Shown here piece by piece: positions 33,840 through 41,704 of a stretch of 64,000 nt of DNA (positions are counted from its first letter, which is position 1; each line of letters begins with the position of its first letter). Below the pieces are notes generated by a model. That model searched no databases, was not told where the DNA came from, and saw only the letters and a list, made by a program, of their open reading frames with translations. Where the stretch lies: assembly GCF_003663825.1 (NCBI RefSeq), contig NZ_RCCC01000001.1, positions 4,224,501 to 4,288,500 of the forward strand. The letters are read 5' to 3'. This DNA is from Acidovorax sp. 106 (GTDB lineage Bacteria; Pseudomonadota; Gammaproteobacteria; Burkholderiales; Burkholderiaceae_C). Position numbers and translations under genes: made by a program.

Positions 33840-34136
33840 ATGCAGAACGACGACTTGGCAGGCATCTACAACATCGGCGGCGGGGCCGAAGGCATTGGGC
33901 GGGCGCTGAAAGAGGCCGGGGCAGACCGCAAGATCGTGTTCATCGGCCACGGCCTCACGCCGGATACGCGGGCGCTGCTGATCGACGGGACGATGGACGC
34001 GGTGATCACCCAGAACCCGCAGGGCGCGGTGATGAACTGCGTGCGGATTTTTGCCAACCTGCGGGATGGGCGGGAGCCGACGAGTGGGGTGGAGACGACG
34101 CGGAGTCAGGTGATTTTTCGGGAGAATTTGCCGTAG
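33840..34136 (+). pseudogene. C-terminal remnant of a LacI-family sugar-responsive regulator
   Basis: 98 codons: DLAGIYNIGGGAEGIGRALK, IVFIGHGLTPDTRALLIDGT, MDAVITQNPQGAVMNCVRIF. This is the last third of the periplasmic-binding-protein-like domain of a LacI-type regulator (group with DLxGIYNxGGG and NPxxE/V). The DNA-binding and most ligand-binding parts are missing; the break coincides with the end of the 163-bp repeat. Confidence 0.75.
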
Positions 34137-34470
34137 GGGTGGTGCTGCGTCGCGTTGGCGGCAGGCCAGCAGGCGGGCAAAGGCGTGCTCTGTATGGGAA
34201 TACCTATGCTGAGCTGGCTCATTGATCGCTCAAGGCTGAGAGCCGTCGTTCATCTCTTACGCAGCCCGGAGCACCAAGGGCCCCGAAGGTGGCGCGGGTG
34301 AGCGGTCGTTCGTTCCCGCCAGCAATCAACCCGTTGCGGTCATCCAGATTTCAATCTCACAGTCGGAGAGCAGTCTGCCGCTCAAATCGAGCCAAGCTCG
34401 CCAGCTTCCGTTCAATGCAGGCTTGCTTTCGTGTCCGTTACAGTTACCCCAAAACACCAAAAGGGGAGCT
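34137..34470. other. 334-bp gap with no recognised feature
   Basis: I see no gene, RNA or repeat here apart from the GGGGAGCT ribosome site just before the next start. Base composition falls from the flanking high GC, marking the left edge of the accessory genes. Confidence 0.5.
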
Positions 34471-36627
34471 ATGACAAAGAGCGGAGGGGTCCGGATCCTT
34501 ACGGAGCCAAGTGCTGCTACGGCGCTCTTGGGAGAGGTCGTGCAGGCAGCAGACAGCGACCGAGACGCGCTCGGATTTTTCTCGCGCAGCGTCTATGCGG
34601 CCTTCTGTCGCAAAGGACAATTGTTTGTAGCGGTCGAGAGTGACGGTCGCGGCGAGACGTATGTCGGTCATCTGTTGTTTGATCTCCGCTTCCCCAAAGC
34701 GCACGTGCGGCAGATCTATGTTCCTAAGACAAGTCGCAGTCGAAACATCGGTCGGATGCTGCTCGATGCCTTGAAGAACATGTCCACGGAGGCACAGTTC
34801 ATTTCGATTCATGCCCGGGTAGCTGAAGACCTCAAAGACGCCAACTTGTTCTGGGAAGCGCAGGGGTTCTACGCCCAACGAGTTGAACCAGGAGGGGCTA
34901 GTCGCAATCGCATGATCGTGGTTCGCGCCCATGAACTCGACACCCCTCAGCTCTTTGCGCCCAGCGGAATCAACGCCGTTGACCCACTCGGCCTAGATGC
35001 CTTGGAGGGTGGGGGCAAACCGCTCTACCTTCTGGACTTGAATGTGCTTTTCGACCTCGGGCCTCGCCGGCCTCGGTACGAACTAGCCATGAGTGTCTTC
35101 AGGGCCGAGCGGATGCGGACATGTTCACTGGCGATTAGCAGCGAGATTGAGACGGAGCTGCGCCGCACCGCCCACGACGGAAAGACGGATCCGATGCTCT
35201 CGTTCGCAGGAACACTTGCGAAGTTCTCGACGCCACCAGACAACGAGTGGGAGCGCCTTTCGCCGATGCTTGCGGCAATCGTATTTCCCCAGCGCCATGC
35301 GTCGGGCTCGCTGTCGGAGAATGACCAGTCTGACCTGCAACACCTCGCAACGGCTATTCACCACGGCCTGCCAGGGCTCATAACCAGCGATGGACGAATT
35401 CTTGAGCGGGCACCTGAGCTCAGAAGGCAGTTTGGAGTGGACGCAATTTCGCCTGAGCTGTTTCAGGTCGATCCCGACCACACCGCGAGTCCTGTAGTGC
35501 ACAAGGCCCATAGTACGGACATCATCGAAGTGCAACCCGCATCGGCAAGCGATGCAACGGCCGTTCGGAGTCTGTTGACGAACCTTGGCCTCGACACTGC
35601 GACCCAGGTTAACGAATGGGCCGCGACTGAGGCCGATAATTCGGCGTGCTTGCGCCACGTGGCGCGATGCAATGGTGTCGTCGCTGGCTACTTAGTAATG
35701 CCGACGAGCATTCGAGGACAGGAGATTCGAGCTTTTGCGGCGGTTGCCGAGGACCAGAGAGACGCATATGAGATTGCCCAAACCTTGCTCCGACACGTTC
35801 TGAGCATCGTAAAACCAGGGGATGTCGGCCGGGTGCGGTTGAGCTGTCCTCCGCGTCAAGCCACGCTTCGCGAAGTCGCGGCAACCTTCGGCTATGTGGC
35901 GTCCTCATCGACGTCGGACGACCTTCAGAAGATCGTCGCCAAAGGGCGTATGACAGAACGTAACTGGGATGTCGGACGCAAATCGTTGGCGGCAGTGAGC
36001 AAACTAGGTTTGCCAGACACGCCCCCACTGTTCCGGCACGTCGATCAGCAAATTTCAGTGATTCGACCGGACGGGCAGAAAGTCTTGGTCCCGCTTTTCA
36101 AGTTGGAGTCCCTGCTGGCGCCGATGCTCATGTGCTTGCCAGGTAGAGAGGGTGTGATGGTCCCCCTGAGAAAGCAATTTGAGGAGCATCTCTTGGCGGA
36201 CTCACCGCAGGACTCCTTCCTGCCCCAAGGAAAGGCCCAGCTTGCACCGTTGCGCCACTACCTGAGCGACAAGAAGACACTTAAGAACTATTCGCGCGGT
36301 GATTTGATGTTCTTCTACGAGCCCGTGAAGAACGGAGGTTCCGGCGCTGTCATTGCGGTTGGTCGCGTACTACGTGCCTACCTTCGCGATGAGTCTGCCA
36401 TGCAAGCCGACGACTTGGCGCCCTCGGTGCTGGATAGCACCCAACTTTCCAGCATCGGGGTCGCGAAGACCAAGACCATCACGGTGTTCGACAATGTGTT
36501 GCGCCTGCCCAGGCCTGTACCGCTGCATGAGCTCAAGGCTTTGAACTGCGGCGAGGCCTACCAACTGATTACTTGCCAACGACTGTCTTCCGAGCAGGTT
36601 CAGGCGATCCTAGAAAAAGGCCTTTGA
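34471..36627 (+). CDS. GNAT-PIN-GNAT-EVE multidomain protein
   Basis: 718 residues from the ATG behind GGGGAGCT. (1) Residues about 20-150 are a GNAT acetyltransferase with VRQIYVPKTSRSRNIGRMLL as the acetyl-CoA loop and FWEAQGFY. (2) Residues about 185-330 are a PIN nuclease: D189 in LLDLNVLFD, E229 in EIETELRR, D288 in NDQSDLQHLATAI and D307 in ITSDGRIL. (3) Residues about 350-485 look like a second, diverged GNAT without a clear CoA loop. (4) Residues about 530-718 end in an EVE/PUA-like barrel (GDLMFFYEPV, AVIAVGRVLRAYL). Its stop overlaps the ASCH gene start. A tRNA- or RNA-acting role is inferred. Confidence 0.7.
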   Translation: MTKSGGVRILTEPSAATALLGEVVQAADSDRDALGFFSRSVYAAFCRKGQLFVAVESDGRGETYVGHLLFDLRFPKAHVRQIYVPKTSRSRNIGRMLLDALKNMSTEAQFISIHARVAEDLKDANLFWEAQGFYAQRVEPGGASRNRMIVVRAHELDTPQLFAPSGINAVDPLGLDALEGGGKPLYLLDLNVLFDLGPRRPRYELAMSVFRAERMRTCSLAISSEIETELRRTAHDGKTDPMLSFAGTLAKFSTPPDNEWERLSPMLAAIVFPQRHASGSLSENDQSDLQHLATAIHHGLPGLITSDGRILERAPELRRQFGVDAISPELFQVDPDHTASPVVHKAHSTDIIEVQPASASDATAVRSLLTNLGLDTATQVNEWAATEADNSACLRHVARCNGVVAGYLVMPTSIRGQEIRAFAAVAEDQRDAYEIAQTLLRHVLSIVKPGDVGRVRLSCPPRQATLREVAATFGYVASSSTSDDLQKIVAKGRMTERNWDVGRKSLAAVSKLGLPDTPPLFRHVDQQISVIRPDGQKVLVPLFKLESLLAPMLMCLPGREGVMVPLRKQFEEHLLADSPQDSFLPQGKAQLAPLRHYLSDKKTLKNYSRGDLMFFYEPVKNGGSGAVIAVGRVLRAYLRDESAMQADDLAPSVLDSTQLSSIGVAKTKTITVFDNVLRLPRPVPLHELKALNCGEAYQLITCQRLSSEQVQAILEKGL

Positions 36628-37064
36628 TGCAACCGAACCAGCATGTGCTCATATCACTTGACGAGCGCCATGCAAACAACATCCTCGCTGGTACTAAGCA
36701 AGTGGAGCTAAGGCGCAGGACCATGCACGTTGAGCCAGGCTCGACGATTTGGTTCTACGTGAAGAAACCTGTAGGTGCAGTCGTTGGTTTTGCGACCGTG
36801 GGCACGATCTACTCGGCCGCGCCGAGCACCGTCTGGCGTAAATACAGCTCCGTCTCAGGCCTCGGCAAGTCCGAGTTCATGAGCTACTTTGACGGGGTGG
36901 CTGTGGCGTCGGCGATGGCGCTGTCTGGCGCCAAGAAATTGAAGAAGCCCATCACGCTTGAAGCCCTTCGGACAGCCATGCCGGGGTTCCATCCGCCGCA
37001 GTTCTACTGTCGACTTGAGACCAATTCACCGGTCAGGCAGCGCCTTTTAGCAGTGACCGCCTAG
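36627..37064 (+). CDS. ASCH/PUA-like domain protein
   Basis: 145 residues. HVLISLDERHANNILAGTKQ followed by VELRRR is the ASCH opening (hydrophobic strand, helix, then the basic xFRRR strand), and TIWFYVKKPVGAVVGFATVG is the central barrel strand pair. ASCH domains bind RNA or modified nucleotides. The ATG shares its A with the TGA of the upstream fusion gene, so the two are translated together. Likely a recognition partner for the GNAT-PIN protein. Confidence 0.75.
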   Translation: MQPNQHVLISLDERHANNILAGTKQVELRRRTMHVEPGSTIWFYVKKPVGAVVGFATVGTIYSAAPSTVWRKYSSVSGLGKSEFMSYFDGVAVASAMALSGAKKLKKPITLEALRTAMPGFHPPQFYCRLETNSPVRQRLLAVTA

Positions 37065-37162
37065 GGTTGCCGCTATCTAGGAAAAGCTGGTCGATTCACA
37101 TCCAGGCACGGGCGGTGAGGGGCGCACCGTGTGCGTCTGATCCCCACAGGCAAAACTCCAAC

Positions 37163-37990
37163 ATGAATCTCTTCGTCATCAACACTGACCTCAAAGACGA
37201 TGCGGTTGACGCCGAGCATCACTGGTTTGACAGGGGCATCGCCGTCACAAGCGGTGGTCAGCGATACCGCAACGGCCTGAAGCGCCCTCGCGAAGGCGAC
37301 CTGCTGGCGCTATACGTCAATGGGCGTGGCATTGCGGCGGTTGGGCGCGCAGTCGATGACGTCGTTGTGGAGGTTCACGGGGATGACCTCGTCAATCCGA
37401 AGGAGTCGGAGGAGTACCACCGCGCCGTGGTCTGGCAGTACGACCTAAGGGAGGCGCCCATCACCATTCCCGCCCTTCGAGACCTCCGCATATTCGGACA
37501 GAACGCCGTCAGCCAGGTCAAGTTGAGCAGTGCGTACCAGGGGTTCCTTCAGCTCCTAGCTGGCCGGGCGGCCAAGCCACAGTCGGATCGAACGGAATTG
37601 AGGCGCTCGGCCGCCCTGGTCCAAAGGACCGGCCCGCTGAAGCGCCCAGCGGGGGCGCGGAAGCCGTTGCAGCGGCCGGCTCCTGGCATGGTTTTCGACC
37701 GCGATCCAGCCGTTAAGGCCTGGACACTTCGGCGTTCGAAGGGACTATGCGAGTGCTGCCGCCAGAAAGCGCCCTTCACAGACAAGGACGGGTTGCCTTA
37801 CCTTGAGTCCCATCACATCGTGCACCTAGCCAACGGCGGCACCGATACCCCTGACAACGCCGCGTCAGTTTGCCCGAACTGCCATAGGGAGCTTCACCAC
37901 GCGGGCGAGGCTCGCCGGCGGGAGTTGACGGACAAGCTGCGCCGTCACGTTCTTGAGACGGAAGAGGCATCTGGTGGGGTACTGGCCTAG
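37163..37990 (+). CDS. HNH endonuclease with N-terminal EVE-like domain
   Basis: 275 residues from the Met at 37163; the open frame extends upstream but without a ribosome site. Residues 1-110 resemble an EVE/PUA reader (REGDLLALYVNGRGIAAVGR). A basic linker with two RxxGPLKRP/RKPLQRP segments follows. Residues about 200-265 are an HNH nuclease: CECC, then YLESHHIVHLANGGTDTPDN and CPNCHRELHH, with four zinc Cys and the catalytic His. The domain pair resembles modification-dependent (type IV-like) restriction enzymes. It follows the ASCH gene by 98 bp. Confidence 0.8.
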   Translation: MNLFVINTDLKDDAVDAEHHWFDRGIAVTSGGQRYRNGLKRPREGDLLALYVNGRGIAAVGRAVDDVVVEVHGDDLVNPKESEEYHRAVVWQYDLREAPITIPALRDLRIFGQNAVSQVKLSSAYQGFLQLLAGRAAKPQSDRTELRRSAALVQRTGPLKRPAGARKPLQRPAPGMVFDRDPAVKAWTLRRSKGLCECCRQKAPFTDKDGLPYLESHHIVHLANGGTDTPDNAASVCPNCHRELHHAGEARRRELTDKLRRHVLETEEASGGVLA

Positions 37991-38226
37991 CGTTGGGCGA
38001 CCGGGGGCTGTAGAGGGATTGTCCAATCGCTCAAAGCGCTTCCGACGGCGTTCGCGAGGCCAGAATTCCTGCCGTGCGCAGACTCCCGACGCCGCTCCTC
38101 AAGAGTGCCCATTTCGTTAGCGACCGGCTCCTTACGCTGCGAAGCTGGCCCCTCCGGCGTTCCAGGACCATTAGCTGAGTGCCTCGCAGCTCGTCCTTGT
38201 AGCCACGAGCCCACAAGGTTTGACAG

Positions 38227-38991
38227 CTACATCAGTTCGAAAGGAGAAAGAACGCCGCAGAGCCTGCCCTGCTTTTCTTCGACAAGCCAAAGCCGCGTTT
38301 CCTTTCCCTGGTCATCCGCGAGAAGCTTTTGGACCTCATCCGTGGGGCCAACAACGGTAGCCTCCAGCAAGTCGAGCTCTTGGGCAGCTTCATCAATCGT
38401 GCGCGCGAGCGCCCCCGCCCAGTCCTTGCTAGCCAGCATGTACCTGGCGAGACCGTTCTCAGAAAGCAGCTTCCACCCATCCTTGAAGACAGGCAGAAAC
38501 GAGAAGGAGTGCGTGAGCATCAGCTGCCGTGCGTACGCGACCGGCTGCCAAACTTCCAGCACGACGGGTGACTTAACCATGAAGTCTTTGACGGCCTGGC
38601 GAGGGAGTTGCTGTTCTTTCATGAGTGCCTCTTCTAGGCCGATACAGAGTTCGATGGCTGCTGCCGTCGCATGCCGCGCGAAGACACCGGTATGCATCGC
38701 GTCGTTCCTCGCTTTTTTAACCACCGCAAAAAGCGCCGAGAAGGTGCTGAAACGTCCAGGTTGCGTCTCTGATAGTCGAGAAAGTACGACTGACGCATTG
38801 GCCAATGCAGCAAGCGCTTGCTCGTACTGGCCCAGGTTTTTCTTGCGGCCGAAAAGCCGTAGGCCTAGTGCCTCGAGCGCAAAACAGATCGCATCAAAGC
38901 CCTCGGCATCTGCCAGCGCAGCGTAACGGCCGGCACGCAGCGCATCGCGATGGTAGAGGCGCTCGTGCCATTGAAGCGTGGGAACATTCAT
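38227..38991 (-). CDS. HEPN-like domain fused to CBS pair
   Basis: 254 residues. The N-terminal helical half contains ARNDAMHTG with R95-x4-H100, the Rx4-6H catalytic motif of HEPN ribonucleases, preceded by the conserved long helices. The C-terminal half (about 132-254) has the two CBS half-motifs: VKDFMVKSPVVLEVWQPVAY with FSFLPVF, and LWLVEEKQGRLCGVLSPFEL. CBS pairs bind adenosine nucleotides, so a nucleotide-gated RNase is a reasonable inference. It converges on the HNH gene across 236 bp in which I see nothing. HEPN assignment rests on the motif and helicity only. Confidence 0.6.
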   Translation of the reverse strand: MNVPTLQWHERLYHRDALRAGRYAALADAEGFDAICFALEALGLRLFGRKKNLGQYEQALAALANASVVLSRLSETQPGRFSTFSALFAVVKKARNDAMHTGVFARHATAAAIELCIGLEEALMKEQQLPRQAVKDFMVKSPVVLEVWQPVAYARQLMLTHSFSFLPVFKDGWKLLSENGLARYMLASKDWAGALARTIDEAAQELDLLEATVVGPTDEVQKLLADDQGKETRLWLVEEKQGRLCGVLSPFELM

Positions 38992-39224
38992 CTGCGCGTT
39001 TGAAGGCCCTGCCGCAGGCCTTGATTTATTGACAATCAGTCAGTGTCGCAGATATAGGTAATATCTTTGAGCCATTCTCGATTGCATTGCCTCGTAGAGT
39101 GGCCCGTCGGGCCATCGCCCTGTAGCCGTAGGGAACGACTGCTTGATGCTGGACAGGGCGAGCACGCGTGCGCGCGGCCACTGGCCGCAAACGCTGCACA
39201 GCGGACATAGCGACTCGTAGTTGC

Positions 39225-39280
39225 TACTGTATTTATAGCTATTAGCGCTTTACCAATAAGCGCAAGGACCTATTTTTACT
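39225..39280. repeat. Dispersed AGCGCTT-core repeat, copy
   Basis: TGCTACTGTATTTATAGCTA then TTAGCGCTTTACCAATAAGC and GCAAGGACC: both arms (AGCGCTT/AAGCGC) are intact around a short AT centre. It ends at the stop codon of the SDR gene, so it may double as its 3' end. Confidence 0.7.
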
Positions 39281-40781
39281 AATATTCTGCGTGAGCCAAA
39301 CCTGTTCCCGCCGCATCAGTCAGTGCAAGGCCTGCCAGCGCACTACTCAGCCGCGGATGCACAAACCGGTATCCCTGGCTCAGCGCGGTACGCGGCACGG
39401 CAGACTGCCCATCCATCAGCAGGGTGGACATTTCCCCCAGTAGGACCCGCATCGGTAGCCCCGGCATGCGCAGCCAGACACATCGTCCAAACGATGCAGC
39501 CAGGGCCTGCGCAAACGTGGCCTGCGTCACCGCATCAGGCGCCACGGCATTGACGGGGCCTTGCAGGGTTTGGTGCGCCATCGCAAACCGCACCAGCCCC
39601 ACCGCGTCAGCCAGATGAATCCACGGCGCAGGCTGGCGGCCATTGCCCAGCACCGCGCCCAGGCCCAGCCGTGCGCTCAGGGCTTGCAGGGGGTAGGCGC
39701 CACCGCCATGCCCCAGCACCACACCAAAGCGCATGCGCACCACCCGCACGCCCAGGGCTTCGGCGCGGCGTGCCTCGTGCTCGATGGCCGCGCACAGGTC
39801 AGACTGGAACTCGCCAGGGCGGGGTGGGGCGGTTTCGTCCAACGGCTCCATCGACGCGTTGGGCGATGCGCCGTAGAAGCCGACGGCCGACGCGCTGACC
39901 AGCACGCGTGGGGCCTTGTGCAGGCGCCGCATCAGGCTAACGACTGCCACGGTGGTGTCGACGCGGCTGGCCAGCAGTTGGCGTCTGCGCGCCTGGGTCC
40001 ACGGCATGCCCAGCACGCGTGCGCCTGCCAGATTGACCACTGCGTCGATGGTCGTTTCAGACGGGATGGCGTCCAGGGTATCCACCACCCACACGCCGGG
40101 GCCAAAGCTGGCGCGGGCCTGCAGCGCGTCACGCGTCAACACGATCACCCGCTGGCCGTCGCGCACCAGGTCGGCCACCAGGGCGCTGCCCACAAAGCCT
40201 GTAGCGCCAGTGACCAAAGTAGCTGGCTGGGGTGAGAGACTGCTGGCAAGCGGGGCGCTCGTTTGAGCAGACGCGGCCACGCGGTACAGGTGCACGGTGG
40301 CGATCGCATTGCGCACGCTCCAGGCCCACACGCCCACCGCGTAGGCCGTGAACAGCCAAGACACCCAGCCGTGCGGGGCCAGCACCATGGCGGTAGGCTG
40401 CTGCAGCCAGCCCCACAGCACCGGGGCTACCAGTCCCAGGAACAGGCCGTAACTGATGGTCAGCAGCGTGTGCAGCAGGCGTTCAAACGGTGGCAGGCGC
40501 CGGGTGCGGTCTTCTTCCAAAAAGTCGGCCAGGGTAATGCCCAGCTCGATCACCAGCAGGGCCGCGAGCAGCGCGGCAAAGGCGCCGCGCCATTCAAACC
40601 AGGCCAGGCCGAAAAAGACGATGCCGTAGATGGCCTCGCGTGCGGCATGCAGCGCCAGCTCGTAGCGCGCCGAGGTGCGCTGCGGCAGCCGGGCCTCCAG
40701 CTCGTGGTGCCACAGGTTGTCAAACGCGCCCATCACGGCCTGGACGGACAGCAGCAGAAAAATGGTGTTCATGGCATTCAT
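39279..40781 (-). CDS. TIGR01777/YfcH-type SDR epimerase with N-terminal membrane domain
   Basis: 500 residues from the ATG behind GAGGGC. The first 175 residues contain four or so hydrophobic helices (for example AIYGIVFFGLAWFEW and LLTISYGLFLGLVAPVLWGW). The last 300 are an NAD(P)-binding SDR of the YfcH group: LVTGATGFVGSALVADLV, LAGARVLGMPWT, VSASAVGFYG, WIHLADAVGL. The fusion of a membrane part to this SDR is the oddity. It follows the DUF4166 gene by 37 bp in the same operon. Substrate unknown. Confidence 0.78.
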   Translation of the reverse strand: MNAMNTIFLLLSVQAVMGAFDNLWHHELEARLPQRTSARYELALHAAREAIYGIVFFGLAWFEWRGAFAALLAALLVIELGITLADFLEEDRTRRLPPFERLLHTLLTISYGLFLGLVAPVLWGWLQQPTAMVLAPHGWVSWLFTAYAVGVWAWSVRNAIATVHLYRVAASAQTSAPLASSLSPQPATLVTGATGFVGSALVADLVRDGQRVIVLTRDALQARASFGPGVWVVDTLDAIPSETTIDAVVNLAGARVLGMPWTQARRRQLLASRVDTTVAVVSLMRRLHKAPRVLVSASAVGFYGASPNASMEPLDETAPPRPGEFQSDLCAAIEHEARRAEALGVRVVRMRFGVVLGHGGGAYPLQALSARLGLGAVLGNGRQPAPWIHLADAVGLVRFAMAHQTLQGPVNAVAPDAVTQATFAQALAASFGRCVWLRMPGLPMRVLLGEMSTLLMDGQSAVPRTALSQGYRFVHPRLSSALAGLALTDAAGTGLAHAEY

Positions 40782-40818
40782 GGTTTTGCCCTCAGTGAGA
40801 AGAAAAATGGGTAGGTGG

Positions 40819-41508
40819 TCAATCGGTGCGCTCATCGGCCACGGGGTCGGTGAATACGCCGGACTGGTGGAAGGTTTCGCCCCACAGCGGGTGCACCATG
40901 CTCAGCGTGAAGCGGAACTGGCCTGCGCCCAGGTCGGTGTGGGCCACCCGGCAGGTGCCCGGCGTGAGCAGGGTGGGCACAGGGATGCGCAGGCGCCCCA
41001 GCACCCACCAAAAGCGGCGGCTGCGAAACACCAGCGAGCCGTCCTCCTCGAGCACATCCAGCGACATGGCCAAGCCGCCATCGGTGCGTTCGAGCAAGCC
41101 GCCATCGGCGCCCAGCTCCTTGGTCGATCGCACAGTGCGGTCTGCTCCGTGGTGGGCGCCGTTTTCGGATTCAGTGCCGGTGTGAAAGCACCGCTCCCAC
41201 ACCACACCTCCGCGCCCGTTGTGGCTGACGCGCACAGTGGCGGGCAGGGCGGTGGTGTGGAGGTGGGTCAGCGGGCCGCCCCAGGGGCGGGTCAATGCGG
41301 CATAGACATGGCCGATCCGCGAGCAGCGCAGGTCCATCTGGCCGCGGTAGCTCACATCGGCGTGTGCCAGGCCAAAGCGGCGCTGCACGGCGGCGGGCAG
41401 GCGTGCCCAGGCTGCGGCACCCACCAAGGCGCGCAGATCCAGATCGCGGGCTGGGCCGACGGCGGGTGCTTCGCTGTGGCGGGACGCAGGGGTGAAAAGG
41501 GCAAACAT
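40819..41508 (-). CDS. DUF4166 domain protein
   Basis: 229 residues. It shows the DUF4166 layout: LPAAVQRRFG near residue 40, then YRGQMDLRCSRIG, and a C-terminal RFTLSMVHPLWGETFHQSG. DUF4166 is often found fused to or beside YfcH-type SDRs, as here. No signal peptide or catalytic motif. Function unknown. Confidence 0.78.
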   Translation of the reverse strand: MFALFTPASRHSEAPAVGPARDLDLRALVGAAAWARLPAAVQRRFGLAHADVSYRGQMDLRCSRIGHVYAALTRPWGGPLTHLHTTALPATVRVSHNGRGGVVWERCFHTGTESENGAHHGADRTVRSTKELGADGGLLERTDGGLAMSLDVLEEDGSLVFRSRRFWWVLGRLRIPVPTLLTPGTCRVAHTDLGAGQFRFTLSMVHPLWGETFHQSGVFTDPVADERTD

Positions 41509-41704
41509 GCTGGGCTCGGAAGGAGTGGCGGTTGCTCTCTCTATTGCGAAACCCGGGCCAGCCTCATCGTGCGCTGCAAGTGCTTGATTTCATTGAAATT
41601 CGCTGGCCGACCTGCATACTTGGTTTACAGTGCGCGCAGCCCCACCGTTAACCCCAGGAACAGGTCTCCGCCATGTGCAACGTCTTTGCCCACCCTGTCT
41701 GCGC

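Noticed and set aside
37991..38226. Small minus-strand open frames between the HNH and HEPN-CBS genes
   Set aside because: About 60-75 codons, Arg-rich, without ribosome sites, domains or overlap with neighbours.
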